This document shows positions 1 through 8,082 of a stretch of DNA of 49,930 nucleotides, piece by piece. The number at the start of each line of letters is the position of its first letter. Position 1 is the stretch's first letter. A program made the translations under genes and the position numbers. Under the pieces are notes generated by a model. It made no database searches. It had not been told where the DNA came from and saw only the letters and a program-made list of their open reading frames with translations. Origin of the DNA: Desulfobacterium sp. (lineage in GTDB: Bacteria > Desulfobacterota > Desulfobacteria > Desulfobacterales > Desulfobacteraceae); contig JAEINR010000043.1 in assembly GCA_016342325.1 (NCBI GenBank), positions 1-49,930 on the forward strand, given 5' to 3'.

Positions 1-60
1 GCTTTCAAACTTATATCATTCTTAGCAAAAAGTCAATAACAGTAGGGTTTTCAGCCCCTT

Positions 61-192
61 ATGTCAGGAGCTCTGAACTTTGAGTATTTACCTGAACTGC
101 ACTATAAATACAGTTACTTTATTTTCTGGGCGGTTATCGTGACCATTGCCGGGGCGCTGCTCATCTATTTCAAGCGAAAGAACTGGTTTTAG
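61..192 (+). pseudogene. corA: C-terminal remnant of a CorA-type magnesium/cobalt transporter
   Basis: Only 43 codons remain. They contain the tail typical of CorA: an N-F-E-Y-L-P-E-L-H stretch like the one that follows the family's GMN signature, a single membrane segment, and a basic end (YFKRKNWF). CorA proteins are normally 300-370 residues with the GMN loop between two helices. Here the methionine of GMN is not in place (GALNFEY), and the same frame upstream has stops at 37-39 and 43-45, so the rest of the gene does not continue leftwards. It is a truncated relic next to a rearrangement junction. A frameshifted start of a longer gene outside the window is possible but less likely. Confidence 0.6.
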
Positions 193-442
193 AAAAAACA
201 TCCACCGGAGTACTCAGTCCCAGTCTGTGAGTAGAACAAGATGTACCTATCCAGAAGTGGAAAAACGGCGGAAAACAGGGCCGATGCCATGGCCCATAAG
301 ATGTTTGGTCTGTTGAGACTCCTGGGCGCTTTTTGATTCCTTTGGATGCCTCTTTTTAACAGGAGTAAAACCGTTTTTACCGTTTCGCTTATCGATATAT
401 AGGGTAGGGGGGAGCAGGACGATATTTCTTATACTAATAAAA
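193..442. other. Intergenic stretch, no gene seen
   Basis: Between the corA scrap and the lapA-like promoter I see no convincing coding region. The only open frame (minus strand, 247-465) lacks a ribosome binding site and has no recognisable protein features. A short near-palindrome (GTAAAACCGTTTTTAC, about 365-380) is the only structure noticed. Confidence 0.5.
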
Positions 443-471
443 TTGACATTGACGATATTTCGCAATAAGAT
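443..471 (+). promoter_or_regulatory. Sigma-70 type promoter for the lapA-like gene
   Basis: TTGACA at 443-448 is followed by a 17-base spacer and TAAGAT at 466-471, close to the consensus for a housekeeping promoter. Transcription would start near 478, giving a leader of about 100 bases before the ATG at 579. Confidence 0.5.
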
Positions 472-578
472 GGTTTAGCCATTCGATGGATTCTATTACT
501 TTCTGACAGTCTCCGGTTCCTGAAACTTCCCGGTTATCTGATATCAATGAACACCTAACCCAAAGCGAGAGCCTTAAA

Positions 579-785
579 ATGGCAAAGGTTAAAATGATCG
601 CGGCGTTGCTGTTGGTTGCAGTGGGCCTGGTCGTGGTACTTCAGAACACCCAGCCTGTTGAGACCCGGTTCCTTTTTATGACGGTGACCATGCCGAGAGC
701 CGTCCTGCTCATCATTACGATGCTTATCGGTATTGCCGTCGGGATTCTTGTGGCACTTGGCTTGTCCGGCAGGAAAACCAAGTAA
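579..785 (+). CDS. Small LapA-domain (DUF1049-like) inner-membrane protein
   Basis: A 68-residue protein with two hydrophobic segments (about residues 5-22 and 41-62) and, between them, the QNTQPVETRFLF-type stretch characteristic of LapA/DUF1049 proteins (V-L-Q-N, then a beta-like segment before the second helix). In Enterobacteria LapA works with LapB in controlling lipopolysaccharide synthesis; here no lapB neighbour is present, so the role is unknown. The ATG follows a purine-rich AAGCGAGAG. A good promoter lies about 110 bases upstream, so it may be the first gene of the transcript continuing into the cation exchanger 92 bases downstream. Confidence 0.75.
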   Translation: MAKVKMIAALLLVAVGLVVVLQNTQPVETRFLFMTVTMPRAVLLIITMLIGIAVGILVALGLSGRKTK

Positions 786-877
786 GACTGCGGGCCTCAT
801 CAAGACGGTAGTCCCATGAAACGTGCCCCACCGGTCTTTGGAACTGACGCATTCATTTTTATCGTTAGGGAGACATC

Positions 878-1858
878 ATGCTCATACATGCGTTTCTTCT
901 TGCGTTCGGGTTTGCCCTGCTTCTGGGCGGTGGAGACCTCCTTGTCAGAGGGGCCTCGGCTTTGGCCGAAACCTTTGGGATTCCACCCCTTGTAATCGGT
1001 CTGACGGTCGTGGCCTTCGGGACCAGCGCACCGGAACTTTCCGTTAATCTTATGGCTGCTTTTCAAGGCAATACGGAAATTTCCTTTGGTAATATCATCG
1101 GTTCCAATATCGCAAATATCGGGTTGATCATCGGCGTCTGCGCAATAATGAAACCCCTGGCGATCGAAGGGGTTGTCATAACCCGAGAAATCCCCATGAT
1201 GGTGCTTGCCTCCCTGGTGGCCCTGGTGACAGGAATGGATCTGTTACTTCGTGATGTTTCAAATCGCTTTGATCGTTCGGACGGTCTTGTCTTTCTTCTC
1301 ATATTTTGTGTTTTCCTGTTTTATACCATCGGCGATGTGATCAGTAAAAGAAAGACAGACCCGCTTGTTCAGCAAGCGGAAGAAATCTATGAGCGAAAAA
1401 GGTCCGGGAAAACAATCCATAACCTGTTCCTGTTCATTTTAGGTCTTATTTTCCTTGTCTTTGGCGGGAAAGTGGCTGTTGATGCCGCCGTGGTCATTGC
1501 GGAATTGCTCAATGTGCCGCGGGTGATCATCGGGCTGACGGTTCTGGCCATCGGCACCAGCCTGCCTGAACTTGTCACGTCCGTCATCGCCACCCGGAAA
1601 GGGCAAACAGATATGGCCATTGGCAATGTGGTTGGCTCCAATATCTTTAACCTGCTGTTTGTCAACGGTATCTGCTCAACAGTGAGGCCCATTTCCGTGC
1701 CGGCATCCGGGGGCGTTGAAGACCTTGTCATGATGGTGTTTCTTTCAATTGTTCTGTTACCGCTTTGTATTTCGGACAATCGGAAAATAGTCCGTCTGGA
1801 AGGGGTCTTACTTTTAGTCCTGTACCTGGGGTTCAATCTTTGGCGAATTTTGGGGTAA
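878..1858 (+). CDS. CaCA-family sodium/calcium (cation) antiporter
   Basis: 326 residues with about ten membrane segments and the two alpha repeats that define the calcium/cation antiporter family. Repeat 1 (about residues 38-78) contains G-T-S-A-P-E-L and G-N-I-I-G-S-N-I; repeat 2 (about 215-255) contains G-T-S-L-P-E-L and G-N-V-V-G-S-N-I. The paired acidic residues in these motifs bind the cation. The length fits YrbG-type bacterial exchangers. An AGGGAGA precedes the ATG by a few bases. It lies 40 bases before the sulfur operon on the same strand and could be co-transcribed, though no functional link with sulfur is evident. The substrate ion (Ca2+ or another divalent ion) cannot be told from sequence. 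Confidence 0.9.
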   Translation: MLIHAFLLAFGFALLLGGGDLLVRGASALAETFGIPPLVIGLTVVAFGTSAPELSVNLMAAFQGNTEISFGNIIGSNIANIGLIIGVCAIMKPLAIEGVVITREIPMMVLASLVALVTGMDLLLRDVSNRFDRSDGLVFLLIFCVFLFYTIGDVISKRKTDPLVQQAEEIYERKRSGKTIHNLFLFILGLIFLVFGGKVAVDAAVVIAELLNVPRVIIGLTVLAIGTSLPELVTSVIATRKGQTDMAIGNVVGSNIFNLLFVNGICSTVRPISVPASGGVEDLVMMVFLSIVLLPLCISDNRKIVRLEGVLLLVLYLGFNLWRILG

Positions 1859-1897
1859 CTCAGCAGGAGTGTTTATCCATATTAAGGAGAAAAGGCT

Positions 1898-3907
1898 ATG
1901 AAGCAAAGCATTCTTTTTCGGCTTGCGGTTTGCATGCTGTTCGTGTTGTGCACAGGACTTCTGTTTCAATACCCGGCCTGTGGTTCTGCCATCAAGGATA
2001 CGGAATCCGCCACCCACGGCGATACGGCAGCCACCCAGGTTATTGTTAAAACGTATGAATTTGATGGGGTCAAACTGGTGCAGTTCAATCTTGCGGTACT
2101 GTCCCACTATTCTTATATGGTGGTGAGTCGCGGAGAGGCCCTGGTGGTTGATCCGGATCGCGATATTCAGGTGTACCTTGACACGGCCAAAGCAGAAGGA
2201 TGGACGGTCAAAGGGGTATTTCTCACCCATTCAAATGCCGATTTCGTGGCCGGTCATACGGAATTTTCAAAGCGGGTCGGCTGTCCCATCTATCAGAGCC
2301 GGGACAGCGGCGCCGTTTACGATATCACCGCCCTTTCCCATGGGCAGTCGATCCCTTGGGGAGAGGTCAGGCTGCAATTTTTGGGTACCCCCGGCCATAC
2401 CCCCGACGGCATGAGCGTTCTGGTCTTTGGCAAGGCAGACACGGTCACGCCAAAGGCGATCCTTACCGGCGACACCCTGTTCGTGGGATCCATCGGCCGA
2501 CCTGATCTCATGGGCGGGAGCGTTCCGGCCGCAACCCTGGCCGGTATGGCTTACGATACCTGGACAGACACCCTTGCCAAACTTGACGATGGTGTGGTGG
2601 TGCTGCCTGCCCATGGTGCCGGATCCCTTTGCGGGGCTCATCTCAGGGACGAGCCGTCGTCCACCATTGGTACGGAACGGGCAACCAATCCCTATCTCCG
2701 GCATAAGGGCAGAAATGATTTTATCACTGCCGTGCTCGAGGGGCTGCCCGATGCGCCGCAATATTTCAAGCATAATGCAAGGATGAACCGGGAGGGGCCC
2801 GCTTTGGTGGATTGGAACGGTCAAGTGCCGAAAATCTCTCCCCTGGATGCATCGCTGTCGGATATATCCAGGCTTTATATCGTTGATTTGCGGGATGCCC
2901 AAAGTTTTGCCGCAGGCCACATTCCCAATGGGATTAATATCGGCCTGCGGGGACGCCTGGAGACATGGGCCGGCATCATTGTGCCCTGGGGCAGTAGGGT
3001 CGTTCTTTGCGGCAGTGACGAGGAGGTGAAAGAGGCTTGCTTCCGCCTGCACCGGGTCGGCTATGAAGTGGACGGAGCCATTTCCCTGGAGGCGTGGAAA
3101 GGGGCGAAACTGGCTGTATCCGCCAACCGGCAGGTTTCTCCCCAGGAACTCTACAACCAGGTCCAGGCGGGGATTGGTCCGGTGATTGTGGACGTGCGCC
3201 TGCCGAGCGAGTGGATGGGACTCAGGATCGGAAATGTGTTGAACATGCCTCTCAATCAATTGAGCGATCTTGCTGTGAAACTCGATCCTGAGCAGCCGGT
3301 GGTAACGGTTTGCAATTCGGCCTATCGAAGCAGCATGGGGATCGGTTTGCTGGAACGGCTAGGGTTCCGGCAGGTGGCAAGCATGACAGGGGGGGGCGAG
3401 GCCTGGATCGAGGCGGGATTGCCCGTGCGCCAGCCAACGGCTCCGGGTGGTGCCCAGGCACAGGCCAGGCGGGTGATCAAACTGCCGGACCGGGTCGATC
3501 CGGCCCAGGTCAAACGCATGCTCATGGATCAGCCCGGAACCTTTGACCTGGTGGACATCCGGCCGATCGACCATTTCAGGGACTATAGCCTGCCGGGGTC
3601 ACGCAACGTGGATATTGCAGATCTGATAAATGATTCGGTTTGGCTGACCGGCGCGGGACCGCTTGTGATCGTTGATCGTGACGGGTCCCTGGCCATGGTC
3701 GCCGGAGGCATCCTGTCCCAGAAAACAGACAGACAGATCAAGGTGCTTTTTGGTGGCCTGGAAGCCTACTGGAACCTGTCGGAGATGGGAGACCCGGTCA
3801 AAGCCGTTCCCATTGTCCCTGGTGTGCAGTCACCTGTTCCGGCAGTACCGGTCCAGCCGGGTGGGCAGACGCCTGAACCATTGAAAAAGAAAAGCGCGGG
3901 GTGCTGA
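1898..3907 (+). CDS. Exported persulfide-dioxygenase-like metallo-hydrolase fused to three rhodanese domains
   Basis: 669 residues. Residues 1-31 look like a Sec signal, placing the protein in the periplasm. Residues 45-300 are a metallo-beta-lactamase fold of the ETHE1/BLH persulfide dioxygenase group, with T110-H111, D115, H167 (GTPGHTPDG), D192 (LTGD) and H239 (LPAHG), plus the family's linker motif around Y289-F290. The second His of the HxHxDH motif is Asn113 and the last is Phe116; ETHE1 is known to bind iron through three ligands equivalent to H111, H167 and D192, so iron binding may survive. Three rhodanese domains follow: about 325-405 (candidate Cys371), 415-510 (Cys472 in CNSAYRS) and 530-630 (Asp593 where Cys is expected, so probably inactive). 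It is followed directly by two YeeE-type permease genes, suggesting periplasmic handling of persulfide or thiosulfate sulfur. An AAGGAG precedes the ATG. Confidence 0.85.
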   Translation: MKQSILFRLAVCMLFVLCTGLLFQYPACGSAIKDTESATHGDTAATQVIVKTYEFDGVKLVQFNLAVLSHYSYMVVSRGEALVVDPDRDIQVYLDTAKAEGWTVKGVFLTHSNADFVAGHTEFSKRVGCPIYQSRDSGAVYDITALSHGQSIPWGEVRLQFLGTPGHTPDGMSVLVFGKADTVTPKAILTGDTLFVGSIGRPDLMGGSVPAATLAGMAYDTWTDTLAKLDDGVVVLPAHGAGSLCGAHLRDEPSSTIGTERATNPYLRHKGRNDFITAVLEGLPDAPQYFKHNARMNREGPALVDWNGQVPKISPLDASLSDISRLYIVDLRDAQSFAAGHIPNGINIGLRGRLETWAGIIVPWGSRVVLCGSDEEVKEACFRLHRVGYEVDGAISLEAWKGAKLAVSANRQVSPQELYNQVQAGIGPVIVDVRLPSEWMGLRIGNVLNMPLNQLSDLAVKLDPEQPVVTVCNSAYRSSMGIGLLERLGFRQVASMTGGGEAWIEAGLPVRQPTAPGGAQAQARRVIKLPDRVDPAQVKRMLMDQPGTFDLVDIRPIDHFRDYSLPGSRNVDIADLINDSVWLTGAGPLVIVDRDGSLAMVAGGILSQKTDRQIKVLFGGLEAYWNLSEMGDPVKAVPIVPGVQSPVPAVPVQPGGQTPEPLKKKSAGC

Positions 3908-3909
3908 CC

Positions 3910-4443
3910 ATGACTGAAAAAACGACCCATGAAATTAAGGCTGAAAAGGGGGGCATGAACCCCTATTACGCCGGCGTGCTGCTCGGGGCCACCCTTTTAT
4001 TCTCCTATCTGATCCTTGGTGCCGGGCTTGGGGCCTCGTCGGGCATCGCCCGGGTGGGGGCGCAGGCGGCATTGCTGTTTTCCCCGGCTCGGACCCTGGC
4101 CAGCGACTATTTTGGGAGCTGGGGCCCCCACCCCCTTCGATACTATCTTGCGTTCATGCTGGCCGGCGTTTTTTTTGGGGGACTCATTTCCGCATTGCTG
4201 GCCGGCCGCTGGGATTTTTCCGTGGAACGCGGCGGGAAATGCCCACCCGGAAAGCGGCTTCTGCTTGCCCTGGTCGGGGGAGTGCTCGCAGGATTCGCAA
4301 GCCGCCTTGCCAACGGATGCACTTCAGGCCAGGCCCTGTCAGGAAGCGCTCTGCTTTTAACGGGAAGCCTGCTCTTTCTGATATTCCTCTTCGCGGGGGG
4401 GTACGCCGTGGCCTGGTTTGTAAGGAGACAATGGGATGATTGA
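3910..4443 (+). CDS. YeeE/YedE-family sulfur transporter half (PmpA-like)
   Basis: About 177 residues, four to five membrane helices, with the N-G-C-T-S-G-Q conserved motif of the YeeE/YedE (TsuA) family, whose cysteines pass thiosulfate-type sulfur through the membrane. E. coli TsuA is about 350 residues and contains two such halves; here the halves are separate genes, as in PmpA/PmpB pairs. I start at the ATG at 3910, just after the upstream stop; a GTG at 3901 overlapping that stop is the alternative. Its end overlaps the next gene by 8 bases, so the two are translationally coupled. Substrate is inferred from family and from the sulfur-handling neighbours. Confidence 0.8.
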   Translation: MTEKTTHEIKAEKGGMNPYYAGVLLGATLLFSYLILGAGLGASSGIARVGAQAALLFSPARTLASDYFGSWGPHPLRYYLAFMLAGVFFGGLISALLAGRWDFSVERGGKCPPGKRLLLALVGGVLAGFASRLANGCTSGQALSGSALLLTGSLLFLIFLFAGGYAVAWFVRRQWDD

Positions 4444-6439
4444 AACGTTTTTTGCAAACGGAACCCTGGATACCCCGGCTGCGTTCCTGACTAGTCTGAT
4501 CATTGGCATCCTTTTTGGCGTGGCGCTGGAACAGGCGGGGTTCGGGAGTTCCCGGCGTCTGTCAGGCATCTTTTATTTCCGGGACATGACGGTGCTTAAG
4601 GTGATGTTTACCGCGGTTGTTGTGGCCATGCTCGGCATTTGTTATGCCAGGGCCTTTGGCTGGGTGACCATGGAGAACCTTTATTCTCTGCATACCTTCT
4701 ATGGGGCGCAGATCGTGGGAGGATTGATATTCGGCGCCGGGTTTGTCATGGCTGGTTGGTGCCCGGGTACCGGCGCTGTGGGCATGGCATCAGGAAAGGT
4801 GGATGCCTTGGTGTTTCTCCTGGGCGGTGCCGTCGGCAGTATCCTCTACAACGAAGTATCTCCTGTCTTGGGGTGGTTGACCTCGGCAGACCGGGGGGTT
4901 GTATTTGCCTATGACAGTCTTGGGGTTTCCCGGGCCGTTTTTGTCTTTTCCTTTACGGTGATCGCTGTGGGGTGTTTCTGGGGCGCGGAGTATGTCGAAA
5001 GAAAAGGGCAGGGCAGGGGGGAGCACTTGGGCACGCCCTTCCTCAAGGCCTTCAGCGTGATACTTGTGGTGGGGGCCTTTGGCCTGCTGGCCGTGCCGGA
5101 AGCGCCCTTGGTGGCGTCATCGGGTTCTTCAGCTGTCCTGCAGGAGGCCGGGGTGCTGACGGGGCTGGAGGCCGGGTCGGATCATATGGAACCTTGGGAG
5201 CTGGCAGATCGTCTGCTTGCCGGTGACCGGTCGATGGTGCTCGTGGATATCCGTACACCAGGTGAATTTGCTAAATTTCATATCCGGTCCGCCCTTAACA
5301 TTGCGGTGACGGCGCTGCCGGACCTTCTTGCGCCCCATAAAAACAATGGCTTGATCGTGCTCTATTCCAACGGCATGACCCATCCGGCCCAGGTGCGTGA
5401 CAGCCTGTTTCGGTTGGGTTTCGGCAATGTATGTTTCTTGACGGATGGGCTGAAAGGCTTTCTGGACGCGTGCCTTAAACCGGTATCGTTGAGGGCTGAG
5501 CCGGTTTCGCCTGTGTTGGCAGTCAAAATCAATGCATGGCGGGCATTTTTCCTTGCACCGGTGCTTGCTGGGGAGACAACGGCTGCCGCTGCCGCAACCG
5601 TCCCGGACCTTGGTTCGCTGACCCTTCCCGGAATGGTCGAAACCCAGTGGCTGAATATGAATATGGGAACCCCCGGGGTAAAGATTGTGGATCTTCGCCC
5701 CCAGGCCGAGTACAACGCCGGCCATATTCCAGGATCCATGAGCCTGAACCTGGAAAGTCTGAGGGGCCTGGTAAACGGTCTGCCATCGACCCTGCTGCCC
5801 GCGGTAATGCTGGCGGAACATTTTTCTATGATGGGGGTTCGACCGACGGATTTGGTGGTGTTGGTCTGCACGGATAAGCGCCAGGATGGGACCCTGGTCG
5901 GCATGGCATGTGAGCGGTTACGGCATGGAAATTATGCGTTGCTGCGGGGCGGGTTTTCCAAGTGGGTGGCTGAAAAGCATGCCCTGGACACAATCCTTCC
6001 CTCAATCGAACCGTTCCAGTATCCGGTTCCGGATCGTCCGGAAACATTTACTGTCACCGCAAAAGAGGTATTGGCCGCCATGGGCAGGCCCGGGACGGTT
6101 ATTCTTGATGTCAGGCCGGGGGATTACTTTACCGGTAAGAAACAGGATGAAGCAAGGGGAGGGCACATCCCCGGGGCCATCAATCGTCCCTTTAACGAGG
6201 ATGTGACAAAGACCGACACCTATACTGAAATCAAGTCCGTTGATGCCCTTGAAAGCGCATACGGGAAGCTCATTCCGACAAAAAAGACACCACTCATTGT
6301 TCACTGCCGCACAGGTCACCAAGCAAGTCAGACATTTTTCATTCTGGTGCGGCTTCTTGGTTACACGGACGTCAGTTGGTATGACGCAGGCTGGACCGAG
6401 TGGGCCGCCCGACCGGAATTTCCGGTGGCAAAACCATAA
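4436..6439 (+). CDS. YeeE/YedE transporter half fused to three rhodanese domains
   Basis: 667 residues. The first 225 form about six membrane segments with the second YeeE half signature, including G-W-C-P-G-T-G (Cys109). Three rhodanese-like domains follow: about 250-345 (VDIRTPGEF, but Ser311 where the catalytic Cys would be), 395-510 (VDLRPQAEY with AGHIPGS; Cys478) and 540-660 (LDVRPGDYF with GGHIPGA; Cys624 in CRTGHQAS, a well-formed active loop). At least one domain is thus probably a working sulfurtransferase. Fusion of a sulfur permease to a triple rhodanese is unusual and suggests direct hand-over of sulfane sulfur to or from the channel. Which side of the membrane the rhodaneses face cannot be settled by eye. 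Confidence 0.8.
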   Translation: MIETFFANGTLDTPAAFLTSLIIGILFGVALEQAGFGSSRRLSGIFYFRDMTVLKVMFTAVVVAMLGICYARAFGWVTMENLYSLHTFYGAQIVGGLIFGAGFVMAGWCPGTGAVGMASGKVDALVFLLGGAVGSILYNEVSPVLGWLTSADRGVVFAYDSLGVSRAVFVFSFTVIAVGCFWGAEYVERKGQGRGEHLGTPFLKAFSVILVVGAFGLLAVPEAPLVASSGSSAVLQEAGVLTGLEAGSDHMEPWELADRLLAGDRSMVLVDIRTPGEFAKFHIRSALNIAVTALPDLLAPHKNNGLIVLYSNGMTHPAQVRDSLFRLGFGNVCFLTDGLKGFLDACLKPVSLRAEPVSPVLAVKINAWRAFFLAPVLAGETTAAAAATVPDLGSLTLPGMVETQWLNMNMGTPGVKIVDLRPQAEYNAGHIPGSMSLNLESLRGLVNGLPSTLLPAVMLAEHFSMMGVRPTDLVVLVCTDKRQDGTLVGMACERLRHGNYALLRGGFSKWVAEKHALDTILPSIEPFQYPVPDRPETFTVTAKEVLAAMGRPGTVILDVRPGDYFTGKKQDEARGGHIPGAINRPFNEDVTKTDTYTEIKSVDALESAYGKLIPTKKTPLIVHCRTGHQASQTFFILVRLLGYTDVSWYDAGWTEWAARPEFPVAKP

Positions 6440-6580
6440 TTGAAGAGGTTCGGTTCGGTCTTTCCTATACCATCTTTTAGCCGATGCTGATGTCCCGGAC
6501 CTGAACCCTTCGTCCCTTCACATACCGAACCTGGGGCGAAGGACTATTGGACATTCACTTATGTGGTTTGCCTTTCTTAT

Positions 6581-6615
6581 AGAGAAGGAGGGGGATTGGT
6601 CCGGCCTCCTTCTCT
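6581..6615. terminator. Strong hairpin between convergent operons
   Basis: An 11-base perfect inverted repeat (AGAGAAGGAGG at 6581-6591 and its complement at 6605-6615) with a 13-base loop, followed on the plus strand by ACCTTTTATT. It sits between the sulfur operon and the oppositely oriented regulator gene and can end transcription from the plus side. Confidence 0.65.
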
Positions 6616-6693
6616 ACCTTTTATTCAGACTTTCCGGTCAAAAAAATACGCGCATTTGGGTCGCCCCATGTTCCGGCAATTTTGGGTCGGGGT

Positions 6694-8082
6694 CTATCGG
6701 AATTTGTCAGCGCTGATTCGGAAGCGCTTCATGATCTGTTGCAGGGCCTGGCGCTCTAGTTTGCACCGTTTGGCCGCCTTGGTGACGTTGCCGCCGGAAA
6801 GCGATAGCATGGCGCCGATGTAGTTGTGGTTGAACCGGGTCAGCATCTCCTCCTTGGCCTCTTTGTAGGGCAGCTTGTGAAGGGTCTCCTGGTCCAGGTG
6901 ATCCAGGGGCGAGGGGGCTGTCGTGTCCAGGGGGATGTCCGAGCAGGTGATGGTGTCTGATTCGGTGGAGAGGATGCCCTGGATCAGGGCATTCTCAAGT
7001 TCCCGCACGTTTCCGGGCCAGGTCTGTTGCATGAGCCGGGTCATCAGCCGTGGAGAGATCTGTTTTTCCGGCCGGTTGAGGTTTTTGCAGTGCTTGGTGA
7101 CAAGGTGCCGGGCAATGCTCGGGATATCGGTGATTCTCTCCCTTAGCGGGGGCAGTTCAATGGTGAACACATTGAGCCGGTAGAAGAAATCTTCTCGAAA
7201 CTCTCCGTCGGAGATTTTTTGATGGAGATTCCTGTTGGTGGAGGCGATGATCCTCACGTCGATCTTGACGGATTTCGTGTCTCCCAGGGGCTTTATTTCC
7301 CGCTCCTGGAGGACCCGCAGGAGCTTGGTCTGGATGGTGGGGCTGATGTCGCCGATTTCATCGAGAAACAGGGTCCCTTGATCCGCCTCCTGGAACAGTC
7401 CTTTTTTGTCTCTTACGGCATTGGTAAAGGCCCCTTTTTTGTAGCCGAACAGCTCACTCTCCAGGATATGCTCGGGAACCGTGGGGCAGTTGATGGGAAT
7501 ATAGGAACGCTCATTTCGCTGGCTCAGGTAGTGGATGGATTGCGCGGTCAAATCTTTGCCCGTGCCGGATTCGCCTGTGATCAACACGGTCACGTTGCTT
7601 TCCGCCACCATGGATATCTTTTGAAACACCGCTTCCATGGCCGGACTCTCTCCGATGAGCTTGCCAAAGGAGCCCTTTTTCTCCTTCTGGAGCTTCCGGT
7701 TCTCTTTTAAAAGCAGGCTGCGCTCCAGGGCTTTCCTGACCCTGAAGATGATCTCGTCCTGGTCAAAGGGTTTTGAGATGAAGTCATAGGCCCCTTTTTT
7801 GATGGCATCCACGGCAACGTCGATGCTGCCAAAGCCGGTTATCATGACCATGGTGAGACCGGGATAGTGTTCCATCACATTGTCAAGCAGCTCAAATCCG
7901 TCCATGCCGGGCATGCGGATGTCGCACAGAACCAGGTCAAAGGATTCCTGGCCCAGGATGGTGAGGGCCATCTCTGCTGAAAATGCGGCCGTGACTGTGC
8001 ATCCGAGTTCCGGTTCCAGGATCCGTTTAAGAAGCATTGTCATGTCTTTTTCATCGTCAACAACAAGAATCCTGCCCATCAT
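6694..8082 (-). CDS. NtrC-family sigma-54 response regulator
   Basis: 462 residues: receiver domain 1-120 (acidic pocket D9, D10; phospho-acceptor D54; K104), AAA+ domain about 140-370 (Walker A GESGTGK at 170-176, Walker B FLDE at about 239-242), and a Fis-type helix-turn-helix at the C-terminus. The sigma-54 contact loop reads GAFTNA (217-222) instead of GAFTGA. Its start overlaps the stop of the kinase gene by one base, so the two are a coupled two-component pair. The operon starts with a sigma-54-type promoter upstream of the TauE gene, so the regulator may activate its own operon; this is inference. Confidence 0.9.
   Translation of the reverse strand: MMGRILVVDDEKDMTMLLKRILEPELGCTVTAAFSAEMALTILGQESFDLVLCDIRMPGMDGFELLDNVMEHYPGLTMVMITGFGSIDVAVDAIKKGAYDFISKPFDQDEIIFRVRKALERSLLLKENRKLQKEKKGSFGKLIGESPAMEAVFQKISMVAESNVTVLITGESGTGKDLTAQSIHYLSQRNERSYIPINCPTVPEHILESELFGYKKGAFTNAVRDKKGLFQEADQGTLFLDEIGDISPTIQTKLLRVLQEREIKPLGDTKSVKIDVRIIASTNRNLHQKISDGEFREDFFYRLNVFTIELPPLRERITDIPSIARHLVTKHCKNLNRPEKQISPRLMTRLMQQTWPGNVRELENALIQGILSTESDTITCSDIPLDTTAPSPLDHLDQETLHKLPYKEAKEEMLTRFNHNYIGAMLSLSGGNVTKAAKRCKLERQALQQIMKRFRISADKFR

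Noticed and set aside
247-465. A 72-codon minus-strand frame near the left edge
   Set aside because: No ribosome binding site, no family likeness, and it overlaps the promoter for the lapA-like gene.
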